Below, in pieces: positions 1-8,472 of a stretch of 64,000 bases of DNA. Below the pieces are notes generated by a model, which was given only the letters and a program-made list of their open reading frames with translations, was not told where the DNA came from and did no database searches. A program made the translations under genes and the position numbers. The stretch's first letter is position 1. Every line of letters starts with the position of its first letter. The stretch is from Roseiarcus sp036489975 (lineage in GTDB: Bacteria > Pseudomonadota > Alphaproteobacteria > Rhizobiales > Beijerinckiaceae): positions 1 to 64,000 of the forward strand of contig DASXES010000085.1 of the NCBI GenBank assembly GCA_036489975.1. The letters are read 5' to 3'.

Positions 1-29
1 TATGGCTTCTACTTACCTCACCGGTGACT

Positions 30-1382
30 TTACACCGTCACAAGCACTTCCTTCGGCCGCCTGCCGATCGTGAGCACCAGCGCGGCTGCAATCACGCAGG
101 CGACGCCGGCGACGTAGAGCGCTGGCAGGTAGGTGGCGAAGTCGCTGCGCGAGAACCCGGCGCCGAAGGCCGCTGTCGCCGCGCCGAGCTGGTGGGCGGT
201 GAAGATCCAGCCGAAGGTCAGGTTCGCCCTTTCCGCGCCGAAGCGCTCGGCGGTCAGCCGGACGGTGGGCGGCACGGTCGCAACCCAGTCGAGGCCGTAG
301 AAGACCGCGAAAGCAGACAGCCCGATCACCGTGAAATTGGTGAAAGGCAGCGCGATCAGCGAGAGGCCCCGCAGTCCGTAATACATGAACAGGAGCCAGC
401 GGTTGTCGTAACGGTCCGACAGCCAGCCCGACAGGATCGTGCCGACGAAATCGAACGCGCCGATCACCGCCAGCGCCCCGGCCGCGGCGACCGGCGCGAT
501 GCCGTAGTCGCCGCAGAGCGAGACCCAGTGCGTCTGGATGAGGCCGTTGGTCGAGAGCCCGCAGACGAAAAAGGTCGCGAACAATACCCAGAAGGTGCGG
601 CTCGTCCTAGCGGCGTAGAGCGCGCGTAAGGGCGACGCCATCATCGCCCCGAGGCCCAGATCCTGCTTCGGCGCCGGCTGGATGGCGCGCTCGCCGAACG
701 GCGCAAGCCCAACGTCCGCCGGGCGGTCGCGCAGCACCATGAGCGCGACGAATAAAGCGACCAGCAGCATGGCGACGACGAACACCAGCGCGCTCCGCCA
801 GCCGTGGTCTTCCGTCAGCTTGGCGATGAGGGGGAGAAAGATCAGTTGGCCCGTGGCGCTGCTCGCCGTCAGCATGCCGACCACGAGGCCGCGCCGTTGA
901 ACGAACCAGCGGGTGGCGATGGTTGCGCCGAGCACCAGCGCCACCATGCCGGTGCCGATGCCGACGATGACGCCCCAGAGCGCGATGAGTTCCCAGACCT
1001 GATTCATCGCCATCGAGGCGAGGATGCCCGCGACAATCATCGCAACCGCCGTGACGACGACCGGCCGAACGCCGCAGCGGTTGATGAAAGCGGCGGCGAA
1101 CGGCGCGATCAGGCCGAACAGAGCGAGCCGAACCGCAAGCGCGACCGAGATCTGCTCCGTGCTCCACCCAAATTCCTTCTCGAGTGGCTGGATGATGACG
1201 CCCGGCGCGCCCATCGCGCCCGCCGTCGCCAGCATGACGAGGAAGGTCGCTCCCGCGACAACCCAGCCGTAATAGAGATTCCGTTCGGCCATCGCCGCGG
1301 CGAGCCGGTTGGAGAGCGAGAACGCCGCGAGCTGCCTTTGCGGCTGGGCAGTGTTCTGCACAGTCGACCCCGATATCGTCAT
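30..1382 (-). CDS. MFS transporter, 12-TM, oxalate/formate-antiporter-like
   Basis: A 450-residue major facilitator superfamily permease of the inner membrane. The hydrophobic pattern fits 12 membrane helices with a central cytoplasmic loop near residues 215-250. The N-terminal motif YYGWVVAGATF is typical of the monocarboxylate/oxalate-formate antiporter branch of MFS proteins. The ATG at 1382 is preceded by GGAG at good spacing. The gene follows a marR gene on the same strand with about 45 bp between them, and a CGGGTA/TACCCG palindrome lies just upstream, so MarR repression is likely. The substrate cannot be read from the sequence; a small organic acid or a drug are both possible. The family call is firm, the substrate is not. 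Confidence 0.85.
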   Translation of the reverse strand: MTISGSTVQNTAQPQRQLAAFSLSNRLAAAMAERNLYYGWVVAGATFLVMLATAGAMGAPGVIIQPLEKEFGWSTEQISVALAVRLALFGLIAPFAAAFINRCGVRPVVVTAVAMIVAGILASMAMNQVWELIALWGVIVGIGTGMVALVLGATIATRWFVQRRGLVVGMLTASSATGQLIFLPLIAKLTEDHGWRSALVFVVAMLLVALFVALMVLRDRPADVGLAPFGERAIQPAPKQDLGLGAMMASPLRALYAARTSRTFWVLFATFFVCGLSTNGLIQTHWVSLCGDYGIAPVAAAGALAVIGAFDFVGTILSGWLSDRYDNRWLLFMYYGLRGLSLIALPFTNFTVIGLSAFAVFYGLDWVATVPPTVRLTAERFGAERANLTFGWIFTAHQLGAATAAFGAGFSRSDFATYLPALYVAGVACVIAAALVLTIGRRPKEVLVTV

Positions 1383-1396
1383 CTCGAACTCCGTGA

Positions 1397-1410
1397 CGGG
1401 TATCTACCCG
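1397..1410. promoter_or_regulatory. Probable MarR operator ahead of the MFS gene
   Basis: CGGGTATCTACCCG is an inverted repeat (CGGGTA, 2-nt spacer, TACCCG) lying 15 bp upstream of the MFS start codon. It matches the palindrome upstream of the neighbouring marR gene at 12 of 14 positions, which supports a shared regulator. Confidence 0.6.
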
Positions 1411-1427
1411 CAAATAGGTCAAAAAAA

Positions 1428-1826
1428 TTAAAGATTATGCGCGAGCGTCTGTAGCTGCGACGCTCCGGTCGCGCCCAGGGCCGCCTCGACGCGCCGCTGC
1501 GCCTCGTCCCATAAGGGGGCCCCGACCCGCAACGCACGCTCTCCCTTAGGCGTGAGCCGCACCGCAGCTTCACGGTGGTCGTCCGCTGAGGCCATAGACA
1601 CCAGCCGAAGTTTTTCCAGCGCCTTCACGTTTCGTCCGATCGTCGATCGGTCCAGTTCGGCGAGCCGCCCAAGCCCGGTCAGGGAGACGGTTCCGGCGCG
1701 CTCGATTTTTCGCAAAAGACTGAATTGCGCGAGCGTGACGCCGGCGGGCTCGAGGATCGAGTCATAAAGCGCGGTTGTCTTTCGCGCGGCGGTCCGAACC
1801 GCCGCGCAGTAGCAGATCGTATTCAT
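1428..1826 (-). CDS. MarR family transcriptional regulator
   Basis: A winged-helix MarR-type DNA-binding protein of about 132 residues when started at the internal ATG at 1826 (MNTICYC). An upstream in-frame start at 1862 would run through the putative operator and is less likely. The N-terminal dimerisation helices, the recognition-helix region (LGRLAELDRSTIGRNVKALE) and the wing (DDHREAAVRLTPKGE) are all visible. Family members usually repress their own gene and an adjacent transporter and release DNA on binding a small aromatic or organic acid. It lies upstream of the MFS gene on the same strand, and matching palindromes precede both genes. Cys5 and Cys7 near the N-terminus could be redox- or metal-responsive, but that is speculative. 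Confidence 0.85.
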   Translation of the reverse strand: MNTICYCAAVRTAARKTTALYDSILEPAGVTLAQFSLLRKIERAGTVSLTGLGRLAELDRSTIGRNVKALEKLRLVSMASADDHREAAVRLTPKGERALRVGAPLWDEAQRRVEAALGATGASQLQTLAHNL

Positions 1827-1829
1827 GTG

Positions 1830-1843
1830 CGGGCATATACCCG
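1830..1843. promoter_or_regulatory. Probable MarR operator ahead of marR
   Basis: CGGGCATATACCCG is an imperfect palindrome 3 bp upstream of the marR ATG at 1826. It is nearly identical to the palindrome at 1397-1410, so autoregulation together with control of the MFS gene is the simplest reading. Confidence 0.6.
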
Positions 1844-1899
1844 GGTTACGTGCTGTGCGCAAGCGGCAAGGCTGGGCGTTTAAGCCGTGCGCGTCTGCA

Positions 1900-2045
1900 T
1901 GGACTCCGCGTCTGTGGCTAAATCGGTGAGCGCGAGACCTGGGGTCGGTTCACACGGTCAACATTGTCCTGCAAGCTTCTTGCACGCCCTAGAGACATTG
2001 GTGATGCGCGATAAAAATTCTCCGGCGGGGAAGTGGCGTTGATGC
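1900..2045 (-). ncRNA. ssrS: Candidate 6S RNA (ssrS) downstream of zapA
   Basis: The roughly 230-bp gap between zapA and marR holds no plausible ORF. In many proteobacteria 6S RNA, the RNA polymerase-binding regulatory RNA, lies directly downstream of zapA on the same strand. The minus strand here has a small hairpin (TGCAAG, 3-nt loop, CTTGCA, at 1970-1984) and complementary GC-rich tracts on either side. I could not fold it or match it to a covariance model. The call rests mainly on gene order and the ends are approximate. Confidence 0.35.
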
Positions 2046-2058
2046 AAGGTCTGCCCCC

Positions 2059-2394
2059 TCAGGCCTCCGCGCCGCCCGTGAGGCGGGTCGCGATCGACTC
2101 GATCCTCGAGCCAAGCTCGTCGAGGCGGGACGCCATGACCCGGGCCTGCTGTTCGGCCTCCTCCGAGCGCTTGCGCTGAGCCGCCGCCTCGTCTCGCGCT
2201 TCCGTCAAATTGTCAGCGAGGGTCAGCGCGGCCATGATGACGAGCCGCTGGTCGCCGATCTCGCCGAATGTCTTGCGCATTTCGCCGATCTTCTCATCGA
2301 TCGTGCTGGCAAGCGATTCGAGGCGCGCTTCTTCGCCTTCGTTGCAGGCAAGACGGTACTTGCGTCCGTCGATGGTGACCGAAACCTGTGACAT
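2059..2394 (-). CDS. zapA: Cell division protein ZapA
   Basis: A 111-residue ZapA, the small cytoplasmic protein that binds and bundles FtsZ filaments at the division ring. The N-terminal head begins SQVSVTIDGRKYRLAC and is followed by the conserved stretch EEARLESLASTIDEKI. The C-terminal half (about residues 60-105) is a coiled coil used for tetramerisation. Length and architecture are normal. It lies just downstream of a DUF4164 gene on the same strand, divergent from tkt, an arrangement common in Hyphomicrobiales. The downstream gap may hold 6S RNA. Confidence 0.93.
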   Translation of the reverse strand: MSQVSVTIDGRKYRLACNEGEEARLESLASTIDEKIGEMRKTFGEIGDQRLVIMAALTLADNLTEARDEAAAQRKRSEEAEQQARVMASRLDELGSRIESIATRLTGGAEA

Positions 2395-2424
2395 GGCGCG
2401 CGCCTCTCTTGCGGCGGACTGGCC

Positions 2425-2730
2425 TCACGGCTCCGGGTCCGGCGCCAGCCGGCCGAGAACCTGTTCGATCGCCTGAGCTGCGTGGGCGAGCCGCTTGGCC
2501 GCTTCGCTGTTGGCGGATTCAAGAGCCCGCGACCGGTCGACGGCGGCGTCGAGCTCGACGGCGAGCCGCGAGCGGTCGTCCTGCATCAGCGCGAATTCCT
2601 CTTGCGTGGTTGCGCGCGCTTCGTCGTGGCGCAAGCGCAAATCTGTGGCCCATTCGAGCGCGTCGACTGCGGCGGCGAGACGTTTGAGCGAGGTCTCGAG
2701 CGAATCCATGGAGGTGTTGATTCCATCCAT
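2425..2730 (-). CDS. DUF4164 family coiled-coil protein
   Basis: A 101-residue, highly charged, helical protein matching the DUF4164 family, which in alphaproteobacteria is found next to zapA. Almost the whole length (about residues 8-92) looks like coiled coil, with no signal peptide or membrane segment. Its function is unknown. Co-transcription with zapA, 30 bp downstream, suggests a role near the division ring, but that is inference. An internal ATG at 2709 is a possible alternative start. Confidence 0.8.
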   Translation of the reverse strand: MDGINTSMDSLETSLKRLAAAVDALEWATDLRLRHDEARATTQEEFALMQDDRSRLAVELDAAVDRSRALESANSEAAKRLAHAAQAIEQVLGRLAPDPEP

Positions 2731-2787
2731 TGCGGGGCTTTGTTTACGCGATGCTTGAACGGGACGTCAACGCGGTGGTGAGCGCAA

Positions 2788-2817
2788 TTGACAGGTTCCT
2801 GCGACCGCCCCTAATTG
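2788..2817 (+). promoter_or_regulatory. Candidate sigma-70-type promoter for tkt
   Basis: TTGACA at 2788-2793 is a perfect -35 hexamer. An 18-bp spacer leads to TAATTG at 2812-2817 as a weak -10. It lies in the divergent DUF4164/tkt gap, about 90 bp upstream of the tkt ATG. The -35 is convincing, the -10 less so. Confidence 0.4.
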
Positions 2818-2904
2818 ACGCGCCCGTTCCGTCCGCGGTCAAATCACCGCCCGAGCTCGGAACTCCGAAATTACCGGCGCCCAATTCTTGAGGAGATCCC
2901 CCCG

Positions 2905-4896
2905 ATGACGACGAGCGTGTCTCACGATTCGATGGCCAACGCGATCCGTTTTCTCGCCCTCGATGCGGTCGAGAAAGCCAAGAGTGGTCACGCCGGTCTG
3001 CCGATGGGGGCGGCCGACGTCGCAACCGTTCTCTGGCGCGATGTGCTCAAATTCGACGCTTCCGATCCTCACTGGCCCGATCGCGACCGGTTTGTTCTTT
3101 CGGCCGGCCATGGCTGCATGATGCTATACGGCTTGCTCTATCTGACCGGCGTCGGCGGGGCGAAGGGCCTGGGCATCGAGGACCTCAAGCAGTTCCGGCA
3201 GGTCGGCTCGAGGACGCCGGGGCATCCGGAATACTGGTGCGCGCCGGGCGTCGAGACGACGACCGGCCCGCTGGGACAGGGGATCGCGACTTCGGTTGGA
3301 CTGGCGGTCGCGGAGCGCATGCTGGCGGCGCGCTTTCCTGGAATCGTCGACCACCACACCTACGTCATCGCCTCCGACGGCGACCTGATGGAAGGCGTGA
3401 GCCAGGAATCGATTGGCATCGCCGGCCATCTCAAATTGTCCAAGCTCATCGTCTTCTGGGACGACAACGGGATCACGATCGACGGCAAGCGCACGCTTGC
3501 GGACAACGTGGATCAGGTCGCCCGCTTCCAGTCGGCGGGCTGGAATGCGGTGCACATCGACGGGCACGACGCCAAGGCGATCCTCGACGCTGTCCACGCG
3601 GCGCAGAATTCCGACAAGCCGACGCTGATCGCCTGCAAGACCACGATCGGCTTTGGCCTGCCCACTCATGCGGGAACCCAGAAGGCGCATAGCGACGCGC
3701 AGGGGCCGAGCGAGATCGCCGGCGCGCGCAAGACCCTGAACTGGCCCTACGAGCCGTTCGTCATCCCCGACGACATTCTCGCCGCCTGGCGCAAGGTCGG
3801 ATCTCAAGGCGCCGCAAAGCGCGAAGCGTGGAACAGCGCGGTCGAGGCGCTCGACCCGAAGCTGCGCGCCGAATTCGAACGACGGGTGCGCGGCGATCTG
3901 CCAGAGGATCTCGATCAAGTCATCGACGCGTACAAGAAGAAGCTTGCCGATGAAAAGCCGGAAGCCGCGACCCGCAAGGCCGGGCAGGCGGCGCTCGACG
4001 TCATTGGGGCCGCCCTGCCTGAGCTCGTGACCGGCTCGGCCGACCTGACTCCGTCCAACAACACCAAGTTCAAGGACGAGGTGGAAATCCAGGCCGACAG
4101 CTTCTCGGGACGCTACATCCATTGGGGCATCCGCGAGCACGGGATGATCGCGGCCTGCAACGGCATCGCCCTGCATGGCGGGTTCATTCCCTCAGGCGCC
4201 TCGTTTTTCTGCTTCACCGACTATTGCCGTCCCTCGCTGAGGCTCTCGGCGCTGATGGGGATCCGGGTCGTGAACGTGTTCACTCATGATTCGATCGGCC
4301 TTGGCGAGGATGGCCCGACCCATCAGCCGGTCGAGCATCTGGCCTCGCTGCGTGCGATGCCGAACTTCTATATCTGGCGCCCGGCCGACAGCATCGAGAC
4401 CGTCGAGTGCTGGCAGGCGGCGCTCGAGCGCGAGCATTCGCCTTCGATCCTCGCGCTGACGCGCCAGTCCATGCCGGCGGTGCGGCTGACGCATGTGGAG
4501 GAAAACCTGTGCGCGCGCGGCGGCTACGAAGTCTCGCCCGCGTCCGGGGAAGCCCAGGTGTCGATCTTCGCCTCCGGCTCCGAAGTGTCGCTCGCGGTCG
4601 CCGCGCAGGCGCAATTGAAGGAGAAGGGTGTCGCGGCCCGTGTCGTGTCGATGCCATGCTTCCCGGCCTTCTTCGAGCAGCCGGAGGACTATCGCCGCTC
4701 GGTCATCGGCTCGGCCAAGGTGAAGATCGGCGTCGAGGCGGCGGTGCGATTCGGATGGGACGCCATTATCGGCGACGGCCCCTTTATCGGCATGAAGAGC
4801 TTCGGCGAGAGCGGACCCTATAAGGCCGTCTACCAGCATTTCGGCATCACGGTCGAAGCGGTGGTCGAGGCGGCGCTCAAGAGGCTCGGCGCCTGA
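2905..4896 (+). CDS. tkt: Transketolase
   Basis: A 663-residue thiamine diphosphate enzyme moving two-carbon ketol units between sugar phosphates in the pentose phosphate, Calvin or ribulose-monophosphate pathways. The ThDP-binding motif GDGDLMEGVSQE with a downstream Asn (WDDNGITID), the substrate His in GPLGQGI and SAGHGCMM, and the pyrimidine-domain Glu region are all present. The ATG at 2905 (MTTSVSHDSM) has a good AGGAG ribosome binding site at 2891-2895. The longer in-frame N-terminus from 2815 is unlikely. It is followed by gap and pgk on the same strand, the usual alphaproteobacterial carbon-metabolism block. Confidence 0.97.
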   Translation: MTTSVSHDSMANAIRFLALDAVEKAKSGHAGLPMGAADVATVLWRDVLKFDASDPHWPDRDRFVLSAGHGCMMLYGLLYLTGVGGAKGLGIEDLKQFRQVGSRTPGHPEYWCAPGVETTTGPLGQGIATSVGLAVAERMLAARFPGIVDHHTYVIASDGDLMEGVSQESIGIAGHLKLSKLIVFWDDNGITIDGKRTLADNVDQVARFQSAGWNAVHIDGHDAKAILDAVHAAQNSDKPTLIACKTTIGFGLPTHAGTQKAHSDAQGPSEIAGARKTLNWPYEPFVIPDDILAAWRKVGSQGAAKREAWNSAVEALDPKLRAEFERRVRGDLPEDLDQVIDAYKKKLADEKPEAATRKAGQAALDVIGAALPELVTGSADLTPSNNTKFKDEVEIQADSFSGRYIHWGIREHGMIAACNGIALHGGFIPSGASFFCFTDYCRPSLRLSALMGIRVVNVFTHDSIGLGEDGPTHQPVEHLASLRAMPNFYIWRPADSIETVECWQAALEREHSPSILALTRQSMPAVRLTHVEENLCARGGYEVSPASGEAQVSIFASGSEVSLAVAAQAQLKEKGVAARVVSMPCFPAFFEQPEDYRRSVIGSAKVKIGVEAAVRFGWDAIIGDGPFIGMKSFGESGPYKAVYQHFGITVEAVVEAALKRLGA

Positions 4897-5042
4897 TCGC
4901 AGGCCCGCTCGCCAAGTCGCCCATAGCCGCCTCAATTCCACTGTGGACATTGGGCAGGTGATCGGACAATAAGCGCGGACTTCAGCGCCTTGAATGACGA
5001 GGCCTCGGCGGTCCTGCCGGCGGCGCTTCAGGAGAAGAGACG

Positions 5043-6056
5043 ATGGTTGCCAAGGTTGCGATCAATGGCTTCGGCCGCATCGGACGGCTGGTGCTGCGCG
5101 GGATTTTGGAATCGGGCCGCAAGGACATCGAGGTCGTCGCCATCAACGATCTGGGTCCGGTGGAGACCAACGCGCACCTCTTGCGCTACGACAGCGTCCA
5201 CGGGCGCTTTCCGCATAAAGTCAAGGTCGAGGGCGACACGATGGTCGTTGACGGCCACAAGATCAAAGTGACCGCGATCAAGGATCCGGCCGAGTTGCCG
5301 CACAAGGCGCTTGGCGTCGACGTCGCGCTCGAATGCACCGGCATCTTCACCGCGCGCGAGAAGGCGGCCGCCCATCTCAAGGCGGGCGCGAAGCGGGTGC
5401 TCATCTCGGCGCCGGCGGAAGGCGCGGACCTGACGGTCGTCTACGGGGTCAACGACGACAAGCTGACCAAGGAGCACCTCGTCGTGTCGAACGCTTCCTG
5501 CACAACGAACTGTCTTGTGCCGGTCGTTAAAGTGCTCAACGACGCGATCGGCATCGAGCACGGGTTCATGACGACCATCCATTCCTACACCGGCGACCAG
5601 CCGACGCTCGATACACTGCACAAGGATCTCTATCGCGCCCGCGCCGCGGCGCTCTCGATGATCCCGACCACGACCGGCGCGGCGAAAGCGGTCGGGCTCG
5701 TCCTGCCGGAGCTCAAGGGCAAGCTCGACGGCTCGTCGATCCGTGTGCCGACGCCGAACGTGTCTGTCGTTGATTTCAAGTTTGTCGCCAAGCGCAAGAC
5801 CAGCCCGGACGAGATCAACAGCGCCGTCAAGGCCGCCGCCGACGGCAACGGTCCGCTTAAGGGCATCCTCGGCTACACCGACGAGCCCAATGTCTCGAGC
5901 GACTTCAATGGCGACGACCGCTCCTCGATTTTCCATCTCGACCAGACCAAGGTCATCGACGGCGATTTCGTTCGCGTGCTCTCCTGGTACGACAACGAAT
6001 GGGGCTTCTCGAACCGCATGGCGGACACGGCCGTCGCGATGGCGAAGCTGATCTGA
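5043..6056 (+). CDS. gap: Glyceraldehyde-3-phosphate dehydrogenase, type I
   Basis: A 337-residue NAD(P)-dependent GAPDH converting glyceraldehyde 3-phosphate and phosphate to 1,3-bisphosphoglycerate. The N-terminal Rossmann motif NGFGRIGR is present, the catalytic Cys lies in SNASCTTNCL (about residue 153), and the active-site His lies in HSYTGDQ. The C-terminal WYDNEWGFSNRM is canonical. An AGGAG box at 5030-5034 precedes the ATG. The tkt-gap spacing is about 146 bp and pgk follows. Confidence 0.97.
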   Translation: MVAKVAINGFGRIGRLVLRGILESGRKDIEVVAINDLGPVETNAHLLRYDSVHGRFPHKVKVEGDTMVVDGHKIKVTAIKDPAELPHKALGVDVALECTGIFTAREKAAAHLKAGAKRVLISAPAEGADLTVVYGVNDDKLTKEHLVVSNASCTTNCLVPVVKVLNDAIGIEHGFMTTIHSYTGDQPTLDTLHKDLYRARAAALSMIPTTTGAAKAVGLVLPELKGKLDGSSIRVPTPNVSVVDFKFVAKRKTSPDEINSAVKAAADGNGPLKGILGYTDEPNVSSDFNGDDRSSIFHLDQTKVIDGDFVRVLSWYDNEWGFSNRMADTAVAMAKLI

Positions 6057-6068
6057 GCATTGGGCGCA

Positions 6069-6088
6069 ACCCCCGTCAAAGCGGGGGT
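6069..6088. terminator. GC hairpin in the gap-pgk spacer
   Basis: ACCCCCG, a 6-nt loop, and CGGGGGT form a 7-bp stem 13 bp after the gap stop codon, with no U-tract. A second pairing (CGCGTC at 6094-6099 with GACGCG at 6119-6124) lies just downstream. It could be a weak attenuator, an mRNA-stabilising structure or a REP-like repeat. Because pgk follows, full termination is unlikely. Confidence 0.35.
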
Positions 6089-6209
6089 CTAGTCGCGTCG
6101 CGAAGCCGGGCCCGACCAGACGCGGGCGGACTGGATGCCCGCTTCTGAACATGAGAGAGCGGGAAACTGGGACGCGTCGCTGCCGTCGAAAAGCTTGAGA
6201 GGCGCTGAC

Positions 6210-7409
6210 ATGAGCAAACCTTTCCGCACTCTCGACGACGCCAATGTCGCCGGCAAGCGCGTTCTCTTGCGGGTCGACCTCAACGTCCCCACGGAGAACG
6301 GCCGGGTGACCGACGCGACCCGCATCGAACGCGTGGCGGCGACGATCACGGAAATCGCGGACAAGGGCGGCAAGGTCATTCTGCTCGCTCATTTCGGCCG
6401 GCCCAAGGGCGGCCCGGACGAAGTAAATTCGCTCAAACCCGTCGCCGCCGCGGTTTCCGACATCATCAAGCGTCCCGTTGCCTTTGCGACCGATTGCGTC
6501 GGCAAGACGGCCGAGGATGCGATCGCCAAGATGAAGAATGGCGATGTGCTCCTCCTTGAGAACACCCGCTTTCATAAGGGCGAGGAAAAGAACGATCCGG
6601 CCCTTGTCGAAGAGCTCGCGAAGCTCGGCGACGTGTACGTGAACGACGCCTTCTCCGCCGCCCACCGCGCCCACGCCTCGACTGAAGGGCTGGCCCACAA
6701 GCTTCCCGCCTATGCAGGTCGTGCGATGCAGCGGGAGCTCGAGGCGCTGACTCTCGCGCTCGGCAATCCCGCGCGTCCGGTCGTCGCGATCGTCGGCGGC
6801 GCGAAGGTGTCGACCAAGCTCGAGCTCCTTGGCAATCTCGTGACCAGGGTCGACGTGCTCGTCATCGGCGGCGGCATGGCCAACACCTTCCTGTTCGCCG
6901 AGGGCAAGGGCGTCGGCAAGTCGCTGTGCGAGAAGGACCTTGCCGAAACCGCGCGCTCGATTGCCGCGGCGGCCGAAAAAGCCAAGTGTCGCATCCTCCT
7001 GCCGGTCGACGCGACCGTCGCCAGGGAGCTGAAAGCCCACGCCCCCGCCCATGTCGTAAGCGTTGATCATGTGCCCGAGGACGAGATGATCCTCGACATC
7101 GGCCCCAAGTCAGTGGCGGGCGTCAAGGAAGCGCTGGCCCATGCGAGGACGCTGGTGTGGAACGGTCCGTTCGGCGCGTTCGAGACGCCACCCTTCGACG
7201 AGGCGACGATGGCGATCGCGAAAACCGCCGCGGCGCTCACCAAGCAAGGCAAGCTGAAGTCGGTTGCGGGCGGCGGCGACACGGTCGCGGCGCTGAACGA
7301 GGCCAAGATGGCGGACGACTTCACCTATGTCTCGACCGCGGGCGGCGCGTTCCTCGAATGGATGGAAGGCAAGGCGCTGCCGGGCGTCGAGGCGCTGAGC
7401 GCGAAGTAG
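6210..7409 (+). CDS. pgk: Phosphoglycerate kinase
   Basis: A 399-residue cytosolic kinase transferring phosphate from 1,3-bisphosphoglycerate to ADP. The N-terminal LLRVDLNVP signature, the substrate-binding LLAHFGRPKG, the hinge region and the C-terminal nucleotide-binding GGGDTVAAL are all intact. The ATG at 6210 (MSKPFRTLDD) is preceded by GAGAGGCGC. Upstream in-frame codons to 6135 read into the hairpin-rich spacer and are rejected. It is the third gene of the tkt-gap-pgk group. fba, which often follows in relatives, is absent. Confidence 0.97.
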   Translation: MSKPFRTLDDANVAGKRVLLRVDLNVPTENGRVTDATRIERVAATITEIADKGGKVILLAHFGRPKGGPDEVNSLKPVAAAVSDIIKRPVAFATDCVGKTAEDAIAKMKNGDVLLLENTRFHKGEEKNDPALVEELAKLGDVYVNDAFSAAHRAHASTEGLAHKLPAYAGRAMQRELEALTLALGNPARPVVAIVGGAKVSTKLELLGNLVTRVDVLVIGGGMANTFLFAEGKGVGKSLCEKDLAETARSIAAAAEKAKCRILLPVDATVARELKAHAPAHVVSVDHVPEDEMILDIGPKSVAGVKEALAHARTLVWNGPFGAFETPPFDEATMAIAKTAAALTKQGKLKSVAGGGDTVAALNEAKMADDFTYVSTAGGAFLEWMEGKALPGVEALSAK

Positions 7410-7526
7410 AGCGCGCATGTTGGACTGCGGTCTTGTGAACGGCGCTGTTCGCTGCCGCATGACGACTGCGGTTTTGCTCCGATTGAGGAGCATCTCGGCC
7501 TTGTGGCGGCTTGAATCCGCGCCGGC

Positions 7527-8315
7527 CTACCGCGCCCGCACCGCCAGACTCTGCGTTGCGCGCCCGATCATGCCCTGTTCATCATAGAGAGCGGATTCGG
7601 CGAGTCCGCAGCCGTTGGCGCCGAAGAGACTGCGCGCCTCGAGGCAGATCCATGTCCCCTGCGGCCGACGGAAGAGGTTGATCGTCAGATCGCAGTTGAG
7701 AAAAATGTATTTGGCGAAATCCAGCGACGCGCTGATCCCGTTGCCGGAATCGCCGGCGACCGCGACGCGCTGATAAGGGCTCGGCTGTTCGCCTTCGATC
7801 AGCGGGTGATTCATCCGAAACCAGGCGGCGCAGGGTCCATTGAAGAAATGCCCCTCCGCGAGCCGATTCTCCACCAGTTCGGCGTAGCCGAACGATCCGG
7901 CGCCGAAGCCCATCCTGACGACCGGGCATTCGTTAGGTGGCTTCGGAGCCCTCGGCGGCGGGTGGCCTAAAGTCCCTTCGGGAACCGGCAGGTCCTCTTC
8001 GCGCTGCGCGAGCGCGGTGAAACGGGCAATGTCCTTGCCCTCGGCGGTCAGGCGGCCCGAATAGTGGCCGGTGGTGCGGCCGGCATAGTCCGTCGCGACC
8101 TCGACGCGGCATTCGCCGATCGGCGCAGGCCGGATGAGATTGACGGTGAGGCGCGCGAGATGCGTGAGACCATCGTGGCTCGCGGCGTGCTCGATTGCAC
8201 GGGCGATCAGGGCGGAGGGCGGCCCGGCGTGCTGGTGCCCGGGATTCCACGGGCCGCGGGTGAGCTTGCTCGCGCGAAAGGCGCCCCCGCCGAGATCGAC
8301 ATAAGCCGCGTCCAA
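7527..8315 (-). CDS. Acyl-CoA thioesterase-like protein (double hotdog)
   Basis: A 262-residue protein of the thioesterase superfamily (4HBT_3/TesB-like), with two hotdog halves, about residues 10-110 and 130-260. The N-terminal motif GPWNPGHQHAGPPSALIARA and the C-terminal FLNCDLTINLFRRPQGTWICLEA are typical. The start is TTG at 8315 with a GGAGA ribosome binding site 6-8 bases upstream. It presumably hydrolyses acyl-CoA esters in the cytoplasm. It is divergent from the 4Fe-4S gene and the substrate is unknown. Confidence 0.75.
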   Translation of the reverse strand: MDAAYVDLGGGAFRASKLTRGPWNPGHQHAGPPSALIARAIEHAASHDGLTHLARLTVNLIRPAPIGECRVEVATDYAGRTTGHYSGRLTAEGKDIARFTALAQREEDLPVPEGTLGHPPPRAPKPPNECPVVRMGFGAGSFGYAELVENRLAEGHFFNGPCAAWFRMNHPLIEGEQPSPYQRVAVAGDSGNGISASLDFAKYIFLNCDLTINLFRRPQGTWICLEARSLFGANGCGLAESALYDEQGMIGRATQSLAVRAR

Positions 8316-8472
8316 TGTGAGTCTCCGCCATTGCGCCGCCCTGGCTCATCGGCGCATCTGGATTTTGCGCTCCCCGAATCCTCGACGCAAGATGGTTCGT
8401 ATGTAAACCAATGAGGCCCGCCATGCGAGTTGGACGAACGAGGCCTGGTTGCCGGCTCGCCGGGCGACGCGG

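Noticed and set aside
3124..4176. Minus-strand ORF inside tkt
   Set aside because: Antisense shadow of a highly conserved gene with no domain signature.
5028..7070. 680-codon minus-strand ORF over gap and pgk
   Set aside because: It is a long antisense frame produced by GC-rich codon usage of gap and pgk. It has an Arg/Gly/Asp-rich composition, no recognisable domain, and no ribosome binding site.
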